From IMG/VR virus record IMGVR_UViG_3300042564_005700, positions 1 through 64,000 of that record: 64,000 nucleotides of DNA, one strand, 5' to 3'. The notes beneath the pieces were generated by a model, which saw nothing but the letters and a program-made list of their open reading frames with translations, searched no databases and was not told the DNA's origin. The stretch is from a virus. Numbering within the stretch: position 1 is the first letter of the stretch; each line of letters starts with the position of its first letter. Positions 47,877 to 57,726 of the stretch are shown piece by piece. The translations under genes were made by a program, and so were the position numbers.

Positions 47877-50624
47877 ATGAAGTATATTAGTGGAAGAGAT
47901 GAATTTCTTAGAAAAAGTATCAATAAAGTAAATGAATTTAAATCTTTAGAAGAAAAATATCCATCTCTGAAAGAAGAATATAAATCATCTGATTTCGAGC
48001 TAATACTTGAAGATAGTGGTCCTTTTGCAAATGATATTCCTTGGGGTGACTCATTATTAGGTAGATTAATTAATAGTACAATCAGAAAAGCTAAAATACA
48101 AGCTAATTTAGTTAGAATGAAAGGCGTTGTTTCTCGTTTAAAAAGTACATTTGATGACTTACTATTAGAATCAAAAGTAAATGACTTAGATGAAAGTGAT
48201 TTAGCTGAATGGGCTAAAATTAGAAACTTCATATATCTTTATAACTTAGAAAAGGCTGTAAAGAATATGCATGTTGAAAAGACTCCTTTACAAGAAATAA
48301 AAAACTTAACTAATATAGCTATTGAAAAAACAGAAGAAACTGCTGATATACCTAAGAAAAATGAGTTACTAAGACAATTAAATGAATGGAAGAAGTTTTT
48401 AGATTCAATTAAGGAAGAAGATAACGTAACCGAAGAGGATATGGATCCAGAGAAAAAAGCTGAAAGAATCTCAGGTGAAAAAGTTTATCTATCATATATT
48501 GCTAATTTTCAAAGTGCTCTTAGAATCGTTAATAAATTTATAGTAGCTAACAAAAAAAGATCAGACGCTGTTCTTCCACACTTAGCTGGAAATAAAGGGT
48601 TTAAAGACGGAAAATTAACAGATGCTGAAAAAGCAGAATTAGCTAAGAAAAAGGTACCAACAACAGGAGCTACAACAACTACAGTTGGGGCAACACAATC
48701 TGTTAATGCATCACATGAGTATGAATTTAATTGGGTTTACTCAATTAACGAGGCTACTCCACCAGTACCACCAGCTCCACCAAAGTCAGATAGTAAAGTT
48801 TATAACTTAATAAAATCACTACATGGTGTAGTTGCTCAAATAATGCCACCAAAAGAAAAGGGGTCTCAAATTGAAGGTATAAATGATTTTCTTAAAAAGG
48901 ATATAAATGCACTTAAGAATGACCAATATAAAAACCCAATTAAAAAAGTATATCAAACAGTTGCCAAAATTACAAAAATTGGTGATATAGCTAGTTCTGA
49001 GAATGATATAAATGCTTTATTGGCTAGGCCTGAAGATTTGGGTAAAAGAATGGCTGAACTTTATATAGTATCAAAAACAAAAGAAGATGGTAAATTCGAA
49101 GGACTTGATAAAGAACTACAAGATGAGTTAGCTATCTTTAACACTACAATGAAAGGTGCTTTATATTATAATCTTCAGTTTGGAAAACAACAATCAACTG
49201 AAAAATCAAATAAACCCGAAGATAAAAAAGAAAGTATTATTAAAAAATACGATCTATTTATGAAAGTATTTGAAGCCGATGAAGCTCAAATAACAGAAGA
49301 TAAACCTGAGGATAAAAAAGAGGATAAAAAAGAAGATAAATCAGGTGAGGTCGGAGATAGACCTAAATCAGGTTTTATAACAAAGATACAAGACTGGTGG
49401 GGCCAAAATATGGACTTAAAAGAGTGGATGATGGACAAAGCCGAGGTTGAAAAAATAAGAATAAACTTAGATAAAAAACTTGCTGAGAAAAAAGATTCTG
49501 TTACAATAAGTAGTATTGATCCTGTATTAGAAATATGTAAAATATTTAATAGATCTTATAGAATACACACAACACAAGTCATACCAACTGGAAGAAGTGG
49601 TGGTAAAGTATCTAACAAAACATACATGGAATATACTTGTTTTGGTTCAGGATCACCAGCAAATGCAGGTGAAGGAGGAGGACCATATAGAAATAATAAG
49701 TTATTTGATCAATGGTATGATGCTGTGATGGATATACTTAAAGAGAAAAAATATCAACCTATATTTAATGTTGGAACAAGAATGAAAGTTGGTGATGAAT
49801 ATATCGACAGAGCTGGATCTAACTTAGGTAAATTTATGAGAGATATGTTAGAAGGTGATGAGTTCTTTACTAAGAGTAAAGATGGTGGTGGTCCACAATC
49901 AAAATTCTTAGATAAATATTTTGGATATAAAGATCCAGCAAATATAGAAAAAGACATAGCATATGAAGGAACAGCTGAGATGGATGAAATTAGCACAGTT
50001 GCTGGAAGTATGCCAAAACCAATTGATATTAGGTTTGTAAAAACTCTGATACCATACACCGAAGCTAAGGAATTGGTAGGAACATTTTTTGCTATAAAAG
50101 ACAAAACATCATCCGAATATACTTTCTTTTTCATACAAAGTATAGATGGTGACTTTGCTTATGTTTTATTTAGTAATGGATTTGGAAAATTCAAAAATTC
50201 AATATCTAGAGGAGCACCAAAAGGTAACTATAATTCAAAAGATGGTGACGTTAAACTTGGAAATAATGTAACAACAGAAACAAATTCAAATGGATTACCA
50301 TGGTCAATATATGGTGCAAAGATAGCTATAAAAACATTGATAAATGTATCAGGTGGAATTGCAAATACCAATAAGAAAACATTAACTGGAATAGGATTAT
50401 CAAAAGATGATGAATCTAAAATTGTAGTTGGTGGTGGAGAAGAAAAAGGAGGAGTTAGAGATGAGATAACACCAAGTGAGATAATAACTCTAATAAAATT
50501 AGAAGGTGAAGTACCATCAAATAATAGATATAAACTATCAAAAGCGGAAACTGATAAACTTAAAACACCTTTCTCTAAGTTACTAAGAGAAATACCAGAA
50601 ATAAACTCAACAAGCTTTAAATAA
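47877..50624 (+). CDS. Large virion-associated-type protein (915 aa)
   Basis: ATG 47877 (MKYISGRDEFLRKSINKVNE) is preferred over an upstream TTG. No enzyme domain is recognised. The N-terminal ~150 residues are helical with GPFANDIPWGDSLLGRLINS. The middle has acidic/Lys-rich linkers (EDKPEDKKEDKKEDKSG). The C-terminal third is a mixed fold with SSEYTFFFIQSIDGDFAYVL. The late promoter, the place before the sheath gene, and the coupled targeting-motif gene after it suggest a major internal or head protein. Its start is a weak relative of the shared motif. Confidence 0.6.
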   Translation: MKYISGRDEFLRKSINKVNEFKSLEEKYPSLKEEYKSSDFELILEDSGPFANDIPWGDSLLGRLINSTIRKAKIQANLVRMKGVVSRLKSTFDDLLLESKVNDLDESDLAEWAKIRNFIYLYNLEKAVKNMHVEKTPLQEIKNLTNIAIEKTEETADIPKKNELLRQLNEWKKFLDSIKEEDNVTEEDMDPEKKAERISGEKVYLSYIANFQSALRIVNKFIVANKKRSDAVLPHLAGNKGFKDGKLTDAEKAELAKKKVPTTGATTTTVGATQSVNASHEYEFNWVYSINEATPPVPPAPPKSDSKVYNLIKSLHGVVAQIMPPKEKGSQIEGINDFLKKDINALKNDQYKNPIKKVYQTVAKITKIGDIASSENDINALLARPEDLGKRMAELYIVSKTKEDGKFEGLDKELQDELAIFNTTMKGALYYNLQFGKQQSTEKSNKPEDKKESIIKKYDLFMKVFEADEAQITEDKPEDKKEDKKEDKSGEVGDRPKSGFITKIQDWWGQNMDLKEWMMDKAEVEKIRINLDKKLAEKKDSVTISSIDPVLEICKIFNRSYRIHTTQVIPTGRSGGKVSNKTYMEYTCFGSGSPANAGEGGGPYRNNKLFDQWYDAVMDILKEKKYQPIFNVGTRMKVGDEYIDRAGSNLGKFMRDMLEGDEFFTKSKDGGGPQSKFLDKYFGYKDPANIEKDIAYEGTAEMDEISTVAGSMPKPIDIRFVKTLIPYTEAKELVGTFFAIKDKTSSEYTFFFIQSIDGDFAYVLFSNGFGKFKNSISRGAPKGNYNSKDGDVKLGNNVTTETNSNGLPWSIYGAKIAIKTLINVSGGIANTNKKTLTGIGLSKDDESKIVVGGGEEKGGVRDEITPSEIITLIKLEGEVPSNNRYKLSKAETDKLKTPFSKLLREIPEINSTSFK

Positions 50625-51190
50625 TGAGACACTTAAAAAAATTCAAACTATTTAATGAGGAAGTTGATTTTGAAACAAATATCACTGATGAGCCTGATTT
50701 AAAAATGTCTAAGGAAAAATTATCAACATTAAAGAAAAATCTTACTGATTATAAGACGAAGAAACCTTTACTAGATAAAGCTTACCTAACAGCTCTAACA
50801 GACATTGATTTAAAATCGGCTGTAGATGGAATTGTTGGTAAGACTGACACTTTACCAGAAAAAGATAGGAATCCTTTTTTAGTAGAATATTTACATGTAG
50901 CTAATCTTAAAAGAAAAGTAGATAAGTTTCAAAAAGATATAACTAAGGATAAAATATCAAAAGATGATTTTCAAGAAGAATTAAGTTTAGCAACTGAAAC
51001 TAGTACAAAAGCTGCTGTTAGTAAAAAGTTAACCGATATAAATACAAGAATATCGACTAAAACTACTACTATATCATCATTAGTTAAAGATATTTCAGAT
51101 GCTCAAAAGGCTCTTGATACAAAAATGTCTAATGTAGAAAAAGAAATGATGGATTATATTAAAAAAATATCCTCAGAAACTCAAAAATAG
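50624..51190 (+). CDS. Coiled-coil protein with capsid-targeting-like N-terminus (188 aa)
   Basis: It starts MRHLKKFKLFNEEVDFETNI, one of the best matches to the shared motif (F-x-x-F-N-E). The rest is helical with heptad-like Leu/Ile spacing (LSTLKKNLTDYKTKKPLLDK, LTDINTRISTKTTTISSLVK). The ATG overlaps the previous stop (TAATG), so it is translated together with the 915-aa protein. This suggests the two are partners. Confidence 0.65.
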   Translation: MRHLKKFKLFNEEVDFETNITDEPDLKMSKEKLSTLKKNLTDYKTKKPLLDKAYLTALTDIDLKSAVDGIVGKTDTLPEKDRNPFLVEYLHVANLKRKVDKFQKDITKDKISKDDFQEELSLATETSTKAAVSKKLTDINTRISTKTTTISSLVKDISDAQKALDTKMSNVEKEMMDYIKKISSETQK

Positions 51191-51251
51191 AAAAAATATC
51201 GTTTTTTAAGTTTTATATATACTACATAACATAAAAAAAATTATAAATAAT

Positions 51252-54200
51252 ATGGCAATTCAAATTGGAAAATACAAAAGACCAGGAATCTTCATAGAAG
51301 AATTTGACAATTCAATTATCAGTAGCCCAATAGTAGAGGGAATTACTAACATGGTAATTGGTGTGTCTAAAAAAGGACCAGTTAATACTCCTATTAGATT
51401 AACTACTACAGGTGATCTTGAATCTATCTTTGGTCAATTGGACAGAGGTTTAGAAAGAAAAGGTTCTTTTTTCCACAGAACAATAGCTAAGATGTTAGAG
51501 TCATCTCCTGTTTTCGCTATCAATCTTTTAACTACAGATGATACATTAGATTTAATTGAATATAAATCTTTATCAGCATCTTCAGGATATGTAAATGATA
51601 TAGAAAGAGAAGGACCTTATAGAAGATTCTTTGATACTACTGGATTCTGGAAAAGAGACGCTGAGTCTTTCATGAATCTTACAAAAAGTAATGTTGGATA
51701 TTCTGAAAGAGCATTCAGCTTAACAAACTTATCTGATAAGTATGTTACTGCATTTGTAGTAAAAAGTGCTAGAACTGGATTTGATAGAACATTAATCGAA
51801 TGGTATGGTTCTATTGAAAAACTTCCAGCATATGTTAATGCTAATGACTTCGCATCTGACTATTTAGTTGATGTTATCGTTGTTAGTGGTGACTGGTCAA
51901 ATTATCAAGAATTGGCAATTGATACAAGATGGAGTGCTTACTTTAACGCATCTGGTTTAGTTAAAACTCAATTAAGATCTTTCGCTAATGATAGAAATGT
52001 TACATTGTTAGCATACTACGAAGGATTGTCATTGATTCCATATTTTAGAGATTCAAACGGAACAAACATATTTATTGAAACTACAATTAACAGAGATACT
52101 GATAGAACTGGATTATTCTGTTCATTCAATGCTGATTTAGTTGAAACAGACTATTACAATGGTTTATTAGACTTAGTTGGTAATACAATAGCTGGTGAGA
52201 ATGAGACTGATATTGAATTCTTATCTTATAAAGAAACTATAGCTGAATCAATTGAGATTACAGCAGTTCCTCTTGATTTACCAGGTAACGTAACAGCTGT
52301 CTTAGGTGGTAGTTTTAGTTATGTTCAATTTCCACACGCATTTGACTCAAGTTTACCAGGAGATAGTCCTGTATCAAGTGGTGTTATAGATGCTAGTAAC
52401 TTCGATAATAGAACTTCTTGGTTTGGTGAGAATTATGTTCATAATGTTGTTCAAGACTCAACAGTTTCAGCAGCATCTGCATCAATATCTATATCATATA
52501 ATGTTGCATCTGGAGCATTTGCTGTAATTGGTGATAAAGAAGTTCCTGTTTCTGGAACAACATCATTAGTAATAACAGCTAGTGATTATGCTTTTTCAGG
52601 ATCACAATTAACATTTGCATCTGTATTCACACTTGATTCAACAGGTGAGATTTCAGTAACAAGTAATTTGGTTGGTAGTCCAGCAGGAACACCAGCGAAT
52701 CCAACGGTTGCTTTAAGTGACATCGTTCTTGGATACGCTACATTTAGTATGATAAATCAACAAATTATCCCAACATCTGTAAAAATAAATCCAGTAAATA
52801 TTGGAACAAGTAGTACAACATCAGGTTTTGTTGATTACAAATTTGGAACATCAATTACAGATGATTATTTTATCGCAACACAAAGTACAGCAGGTTCAAT
52901 TAAAGTTGAGTTCCAAAACACGAACACATCTGCATCACCAGCTAACTACAAACAATATAGAAGATTTAAGATGTTCTATAAATTAGTTGACCTAATTAGT
53001 TCATCTAATAAAGATAAAATGTCTATATGTTTAGGTCCAAATCTTGGATATAGAAAAGTAAGTCTTTCATCAATGACTATAACTGATATTGTTGCAACAA
53101 CAACAACATCAAACAAATCATTTGTATTAAACACTGGTTTAACTAATGTTGAATTAGCTGATGTATTGAAAGGTTACTTATCATTCTACACAGTAGATAA
53201 CGAGTTTATCCTTGGTACTGATTCTGTATCTACAAAAGAAGCACAACCAACAGGTACTAATGGTGTTGTTGGTAGATACTCTAAATTCTACTCAAGATAC
53301 TTTGATGGAATAATTAATACAGGAGATTACTTCTACTCAAATAAAATTACAATCGCTCCACCATTTGCGGTTGGAGATACAGTAAATGTAATATTCATTG
53401 ATGGTGAAGATAATACAAATGGTGGAACAAATATGGGACCTACTTCTTCATTCGCTGGAAATAATTATGTAGTGATTGAAAGTTCAGTTGACCCAGCATG
53501 GGGTACTTATGACCAATTTATAGTTCCTAATTCAGAAAAGAATACGGGTACATTTACTATCATAGATACCGATTCGTCATTAGCTTCAGACCTTGGATAT
53601 GGTGCTGGATACTACGCATATGGAGTAACTGAAGAAGTAGTATATGAAGAATTATTTAATGTAAATACTATATTTGATTACAATATCAAACATTACTTAA
53701 AAATGTATTTAGATAATGATGGAGTTTTAGAAGTTGAGTTCAAAGATGAAACGTTCACAGCAACTGAGCCGGTAGATGTAACATCAAATAATACATTCTT
53801 TATTCAATCAGCTAAATCAAACTTCAAACAAACAATCGAAGTTGAATTACCAGCTGGATATATTCAAGTACCTAATAAGATACTTGTAACAGGAACAAGA
53901 TACACTGAAGTAAGAGTTGGTGACTTCTTATCAGCATACTATGACTCAAGTTTATTAGCAATTGGTGAAGTCCCAAGAAAACTTACAAGAATTCTTTCTA
54001 AAAGACAATATAGTGGAGATCCTACTTTAGTTGAAATCACTTGTGACTCTAGAATCGCAACAAGTTATAGTGGTTCAGCATTACAAGCTACAAGATATAC
54101 TTCTGTTGACAATTACGCAACAACTTACAAGGCAATATCTCTTAAAGGATTTAGAATTAGACAAGCATCTTTACCTGATGGAACTGAAGCTAGACAAAAC

Positions 54201-55172
54201 TCTATTCTTAACTTAGTTGCTAAAGGAACACCATTGTTCAAAGCAGTAACTAATAAAGAAGCAATTGACTTTAGATATTTAATAGATTCATTTGGACTTG
54301 GTCTGACTGAAAGATCTAAACAACAATTGGTTGATATATGTGGTGATAGATTAGACGCATTTGGTGTCTTAAACATGCCTTCGATGAAGTCATTCAAAAA
54401 CTCATCTTCTCCATCTTTTGTTAACTCTGAAGGAGTTTTACAATTAGAGTATGTAGCGAGTGGAGGAGACCCTGAAAGTTCACCAGCATTCCTTTACTCA
54501 TTCGGTGACGGAGCAGGTTCAACTTGTGTTGGTTACTTTATGCCGTATGTAGTTACAAATGATAATGGTAGACCAGTTGATGTTCCACCAGCAGCATGGG
54601 TAGCAACTACATATATGAGAAAACAAAACTCAAATGCAAGTGGTATAACTCCTTGGACAATTGCAGCGGGTGTTACTAATGGTAGAATCACTAACATCGT
54701 GGAAACTGAAATGGATTTTACTTTAACTGATATCGAATATATTAACCAAGCTCAAATGAACCCTATCGTGTTCAAGAGAAATAGAGGAAATGTAATTGAG
54801 ACTGAAAACACAGCTCAAACACTTTACAAATCAGCTCTTTCTTACATTCACGTTAGAGAGGTCCTTATCGAACTTGAAAGAGAATTATCAAGTATGTTAT
54901 TAGACTTCCAATGGAAATTTAATACACCTGATATTAGAGCTGAGATTAAACTTAGAGCTGACGTAATTTGTGAGACTTACGTTTCTAGAAATGGTTTATT
55001 TAACTACTTCAATAAAATGGATGAGGAAAATAACACTAATGAGATTATCGATAACCAAATTGGTGTCCTTGATACATATGTTGAACCAATCAAAGGTATG
55101 GGAATAATTGTGAATAACATTACAATTCTTAGAACTGGAGCAATCAACGCAGGTGGTTTCATGAATGGATAA
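51252..55172 (+). CDS. 18: Tail sheath protein, T4 gp18-like, extra long (1306 aa)
   Basis: The N-terminal sheath start is IGKYKRPGIFIEEFDNSIIS with GVSKKGPVNTPIRLT. The C-terminal core carries ALSYIHVREVLIELERELSS, then FQWKFNTPDIRAEIKLRADV and the final GMGIIVNNITILRTGAINAG. T4 gp18 is 659 aa. This protein is about twice that, with ~600 extra residues in the middle (~150-950) that are Ser/Thr-rich, beta-type and presumably on the outside of the tail. Codon use is that of a highly expressed gene. A strong terminator follows. Confidence 0.9.
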   Translation: MAIQIGKYKRPGIFIEEFDNSIISSPIVEGITNMVIGVSKKGPVNTPIRLTTTGDLESIFGQLDRGLERKGSFFHRTIAKMLESSPVFAINLLTTDDTLDLIEYKSLSASSGYVNDIEREGPYRRFFDTTGFWKRDAESFMNLTKSNVGYSERAFSLTNLSDKYVTAFVVKSARTGFDRTLIEWYGSIEKLPAYVNANDFASDYLVDVIVVSGDWSNYQELAIDTRWSAYFNASGLVKTQLRSFANDRNVTLLAYYEGLSLIPYFRDSNGTNIFIETTINRDTDRTGLFCSFNADLVETDYYNGLLDLVGNTIAGENETDIEFLSYKETIAESIEITAVPLDLPGNVTAVLGGSFSYVQFPHAFDSSLPGDSPVSSGVIDASNFDNRTSWFGENYVHNVVQDSTVSAASASISISYNVASGAFAVIGDKEVPVSGTTSLVITASDYAFSGSQLTFASVFTLDSTGEISVTSNLVGSPAGTPANPTVALSDIVLGYATFSMINQQIIPTSVKINPVNIGTSSTTSGFVDYKFGTSITDDYFIATQSTAGSIKVEFQNTNTSASPANYKQYRRFKMFYKLVDLISSSNKDKMSICLGPNLGYRKVSLSSMTITDIVATTTTSNKSFVLNTGLTNVELADVLKGYLSFYTVDNEFILGTDSVSTKEAQPTGTNGVVGRYSKFYSRYFDGIINTGDYFYSNKITIAPPFAVGDTVNVIFIDGEDNTNGGTNMGPTSSFAGNNYVVIESSVDPAWGTYDQFIVPNSEKNTGTFTIIDTDSSLASDLGYGAGYYAYGVTEEVVYEELFNVNTIFDYNIKHYLKMYLDNDGVLEVEFKDETFTATEPVDVTSNNTFFIQSAKSNFKQTIEVELPAGYIQVPNKILVTGTRYTEVRVGDFLSAYYDSSLLAIGEVPRKLTRILSKRQYSGDPTLVEITCDSRIATSYSGSALQATRYTSVDNYATTYKAISLKGFRIRQASLPDGTEARQNSILNLVAKGTPLFKAVTNKEAIDFRYLIDSFGLGLTERSKQQLVDICGDRLDAFGVLNMPSMKSFKNSSSPSFVNSEGVLQLEYVASGGDPESSPAFLYSFGDGAGSTCVGYFMPYVVTNDNGRPVDVPPAAWVATTYMRKQNSNASGITPWTIAAGVTNGRITNIVETEMDFTLTDIEYINQAQMNPIVFKRNRGNVIETENTAQTLYKSALSYIHVREVLIELERELSSMLLDFQWKFNTPDIRAEIKLRADVICETYVSRNGLFNYFNKMDEENNTNEIIDNQIGVLDTYVEPIKGMGIIVNNITILRTGAINAGGFMNG

Positions 55173-55189
55173 TAAATAATAAAAAATAA

Positions 55190-55219
55190 AAAAACCAGAT
55201 AGAAATATCTGGTTTTTTT
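55190..55219. terminator. Rho-independent terminator after the sheath gene
   Basis: AAAACCAGATA, loop GAAA, TATCTGGTTTTTTT. Confidence 0.85.
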
Positions 55220-55310
55220 ATTTTAAAATAGTTAAACTTTCTACTCTTTTTTAGTTATAAAACTAACGATAAAAATATATTTGTTCAAAAAACAGAAGAG
55301 AGAACGAATA

Positions 55311-55322
55311 CTAATATATAAT
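55311..55322 (+). promoter_or_regulatory. Candidate late promoter CTAATATATAAT
   Basis: A one-base variant of the late element, 23 bp before ATG 55346. Confidence 0.45.
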
Positions 55323-55345
55323 AAAATAAAAAATAATTACACAAT

Positions 55346-56290
55346 ATGTCTAATGAAAACGAAATGAGTGAAGAAGAATACCTTAAGAAACATCTTAGTG
55401 GTATAGATAGCTCAAGTAATAACTCACAAAACTCTGATATCCCGTTTGTAGCTCAACCAAAAGTTGATAATACAAGAACAACTGACCTTCAGTATTTTAA
55501 CTTCAATATTGAAGAGTTACCTTGTGGTGATTTCTACCCAACTGGCACACTATTTATGGTAAGACCAGCAAAAGTAAGAGAAATTCAAGCATATTCAATG
55601 GTTGATGATAATAACTTTTATGATATAGTAGAAAAAATGAATGATATGTTACAATCTTGTGTAAGAATTAAATACTCAGATGGTAAAATAGGTTCTTATC
55701 TAGAAGTGAAAGACCAAGATAGATTATATTTACTATTCTTAATAAGAGAACTTACTTTCCAACAAGGAAATACATTAACAATTCCAGCGAAATGTGGAGT
55801 TTGTTCTACTGAATTATCAATTGATCTTAAAAGAGAAAACTTTACTTTCCATGATGTTGATGAAAAATTGGATAGATATTTCAGTTTATCTGATAGAACA
55901 TATCACTTTTCTACAGTAAACGGAAGAAACTTTGAATTAACACCACCAAATATTGGTCTTCAAAAAGCTTTCACAGATTATATCTTAAGAGAGAATAATG
56001 AGAAAAGAACTCCAAATCTTTCTTTCTTAAAGATTATTCCTTTTATGTTAGGTGGAAGAACTACAATTACATATGAAGGAATCAAAGCTAAACTTAAAGA
56101 GTTTGAAGAAATAGATGATATTTCATTCCAATTCCTAAACGCAGCTGTAAGTAAAATGACTTTTGGTATCAAGGAATTGAAGAAAACCTGTACGTGTGGT
56201 GAGGAGGTCCACACAGATATGCAATTTCCCAACGGAGCCTCAGGTATTTTCATTATTCACGATGCCTTTGAAGCATATATTAAAGAATAA
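55346..56290 (+). CDS. Baseplate hub protein, T4 gp26-like (314 aa)
   Basis: The layout fits the gp26 baseplate-hub family: a disordered N-terminus (residues 1-50), then IEELPCGDFYPTGTLFMVRP, DRLYLLFLIRELTFQQGN and a helical C-terminus. Two Cys pairs, AKCGVCSTELSID and CTCGEEVHTD, look like a zinc site bridging the two halves. T4 gp26 is shorter (208 aa). Its end overlaps the next frame by 29 bp. Confidence 0.6.
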   Translation: MSNENEMSEEEYLKKHLSGIDSSSNNSQNSDIPFVAQPKVDNTRTTDLQYFNFNIEELPCGDFYPTGTLFMVRPAKVREIQAYSMVDDNNFYDIVEKMNDMLQSCVRIKYSDGKIGSYLEVKDQDRLYLLFLIRELTFQQGNTLTIPAKCGVCSTELSIDLKRENFTFHDVDEKLDRYFSLSDRTYHFSTVNGRNFELTPPNIGLQKAFTDYILRENNEKRTPNLSFLKIIPFMLGGRTTITYEGIKAKLKEFEEIDDISFQFLNAAVSKMTFGIKELKKTCTCGEEVHTDMQFPNGASGIFIIHDAFEAYIKE

Positions 56291-56513
56291 GTTATTGCTA
56301 CAAAAACATTTCAAAACTCAAGAAATATCAATGGATGAGTGGCCATTTTGGATGTTTGAAGAAAACATAAAACTGGTAAACGAAATCATAGAAGAGGAAG
56401 ATTCAGAGAAAAAGAAACAAGAAGGAGAACAATCAAAAGGAATGCCGAACTTCGACGCAAACTCAATGATGAAAAACGCATCTAGTTTCTCAAGTAACAT
56501 ACCCAAATTTTAA
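56262..56513 (+). CDS. Overlapping small protein after the gp26-like gene (83 aa)
   Basis: The frame lies +1 relative to the gp26-like gene and has several possible starts: ATG 56262 (MPLKHILKNKLLLQKH), or ATG 56331 (MDEWPFWMFEENIKLVNEII) just after the stop. The DEWPFWMFEENI stretch resembles the second member of tail-assembly-chaperone pairs, which in other phages is made by ribosomal frameshift at such overlaps. The C-terminus is disordered. Either re-initiation or a frameshift fusion could make it. Confidence 0.55.
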   Translation: MPLKHILKNKLLLQKHFKTQEISMDEWPFWMFEENIKLVNEIIEEEDSEKKKQEGEQSKGMPNFDANSMMKNASSFSSNIPKF

Positions 56514-56520
56514 TTAAAAT

Positions 56521-56546
56521 AAAAACCCACTTCGGTGGGTTTTTTT
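56521..56546 (+). terminator. Rho-independent terminator
   Basis: AAAACCCAC, tetraloop TTCG, GTGGGTTTTTTT. The UUCG tetraloop makes it very stable. Confidence 0.88.
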
Positions 56547-56565
56547 ATGCAACAAAAAGGCATAA

Positions 56566-56596
56566 AAAAACCATCAATTTTTATTGATGGTTTTTA
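56566..56596 (-). terminator. Rho-independent terminator of the tail tube gene
   Basis: AAAACCATCAAT, short T-rich loop, ATTGATGGTTTTT. It lies just past the minus-strand tube stop at 56612. Confidence 0.8.
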
Positions 56597-56611
56597 ATTA
56601 ATATTTAAATG

Positions 56612-57238
56612 TTATTGACCATATCCAGAAACTAGTGGATTAGTAATTGTAAAGTCATTATCAATATATTCATCAATAAAGTAGTCATAGATAAAGTCAG
56701 CTTGAAGATTCTCCATAATGTTATTAGAAGACCAGTCAAGTGCGTAACCAGCTAATTGTTTGATTTGTACGTTTTGATAAGTAACACGTCTTAATACAAC
56801 ACCTTTTTTATCATGTTGATTAACGATAACTGTACCAATGATATCACTCTTATAGTGTAATGAACCATTTTGAGAATTGAATACTAAATCGTACCAAGCT
56901 TTCAAAGCATTCCATACCTCCATCGAACCTGCTTGATTTACGTTAACATTGAATTTAATGTTAAATTCACCAGCGGTTTTAGTTGGAGTTGTCAAAAATT
57001 GACGAGTTGAATACTTGAATCTTTGTTCTTTGATACCAACGTCAAATTGAGTTAAGTTCATATCAATATTAAGTGCGTTTTGTAATAACAAAACTGGGTT
57101 TCTCCCTTGAGCAACCAAAATTGTAGGTAAAACGAATGTCACCTCAAATAAGTTAAGGTAAACTACTTCATCCGGAAATGTTCCAGGTCCACCTGGAGAT
57201 CCTACATTTATCAACTGTGTATAATGTGGTAATGGCAT
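56612..57238 (-). CDS. 19: Tail tube protein, T4 gp19-like (208 aa)
   Basis: It matches the gp19 fold: LFEVTFVLPTILVAQGRNPV (~31-50), a beta-barrel core with FNIKFNVNVNQAG, and the C-terminal DYFIDEYIDNDFTITNP. T4 gp19 is 163 aa. The extra ~45 residues are at the N-terminus and in a loop. It forms the inner tube through which DNA passes. Codon use is that of highly expressed genes. It is in the opposite orientation to the sheath gene, unlike T4. Confidence 0.85.
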   Translation of the reverse strand: MPLPHYTQLINVGSPGGPGTFPDEVVYLNLFEVTFVLPTILVAQGRNPVLLLQNALNIDMNLTQFDVGIKEQRFKYSTRQFLTTPTKTAGEFNIKFNVNVNQAGSMEVWNALKAWYDLVFNSQNGSLHYKSDIIGTVIVNQHDKKGVVLRRVTYQNVQIKQLAGYALDWSSNNIMENLQADFIYDYFIDEYIDNDFTITNPLVSGYGQ

Positions 57239-57352
57239 ATTTTTTTTAATTATTTTTTATAAGTTATATATTTTAATTTTTACTTCCTTTATCTCTATTT
57301 TGAAAATTATGTTGTAAAAAATGCCATTTCCACTATTTAATAAATAGTATAT

Positions 57353-57700
57353 ATGAATTGTAATTATAGATACTGTAATAAAGAAATTGTTTGGGGTAGA
57401 CCAGATAGAAAGTTTTGTAACAAAAATTGCAAGTCAAAAGAAAATGCCATAATAAAAGAACTAAAGTCACTTAATAGAAGAAACAAGGGAAATAAAGACT
57501 TTGTAGAAAAATCAAATATTAAACATAACTATAAGTACAACTATGACTTAACAGTATATGAAAATTGTAGAAGTTTAGTTAAAATAATATGCCCAATACA
57601 CGGAGAATTTGAACAAACACCAAATGCTCATCTATATGCTGGAAGTGGATGTGAGAAATGCGCTAGAGAAGCTAGAAGAAAAGAAACAATTTCAGAATAA
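57353..57700 (+). CDS. Small zinc-finger protein with homing-endonuclease N-terminal module (115 aa)
   Basis: Two zinc motifs are present: CNYRYCNK...KFCNKNCKSKE at the N-terminus and ICPIHGEFEQTPNAHLYAGS followed by GCEKCAREA near the C-terminus. The second is the N-terminal domain of many phage homing or HNH-type endonucleases (Y-x-x-x-x-V-x-I-x-C-P-x-H-G-x-F). No nuclease domain follows. It is either a nuclease remnant or a DNA-binding protein. It lies just upstream of the gp47-like nuclease gene. Confidence 0.6.
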   Translation: MNCNYRYCNKEIVWGRPDRKFCNKNCKSKENAIIKELKSLNRRNKGNKDFVEKSNIKHNYKYNYDLTVYENCRSLVKIICPIHGEFEQTPNAHLYAGSGCEKCAREARRKETISE

Positions 57701-57726
57701 TTTCATATAAAAAGAAAACGTTTTTA

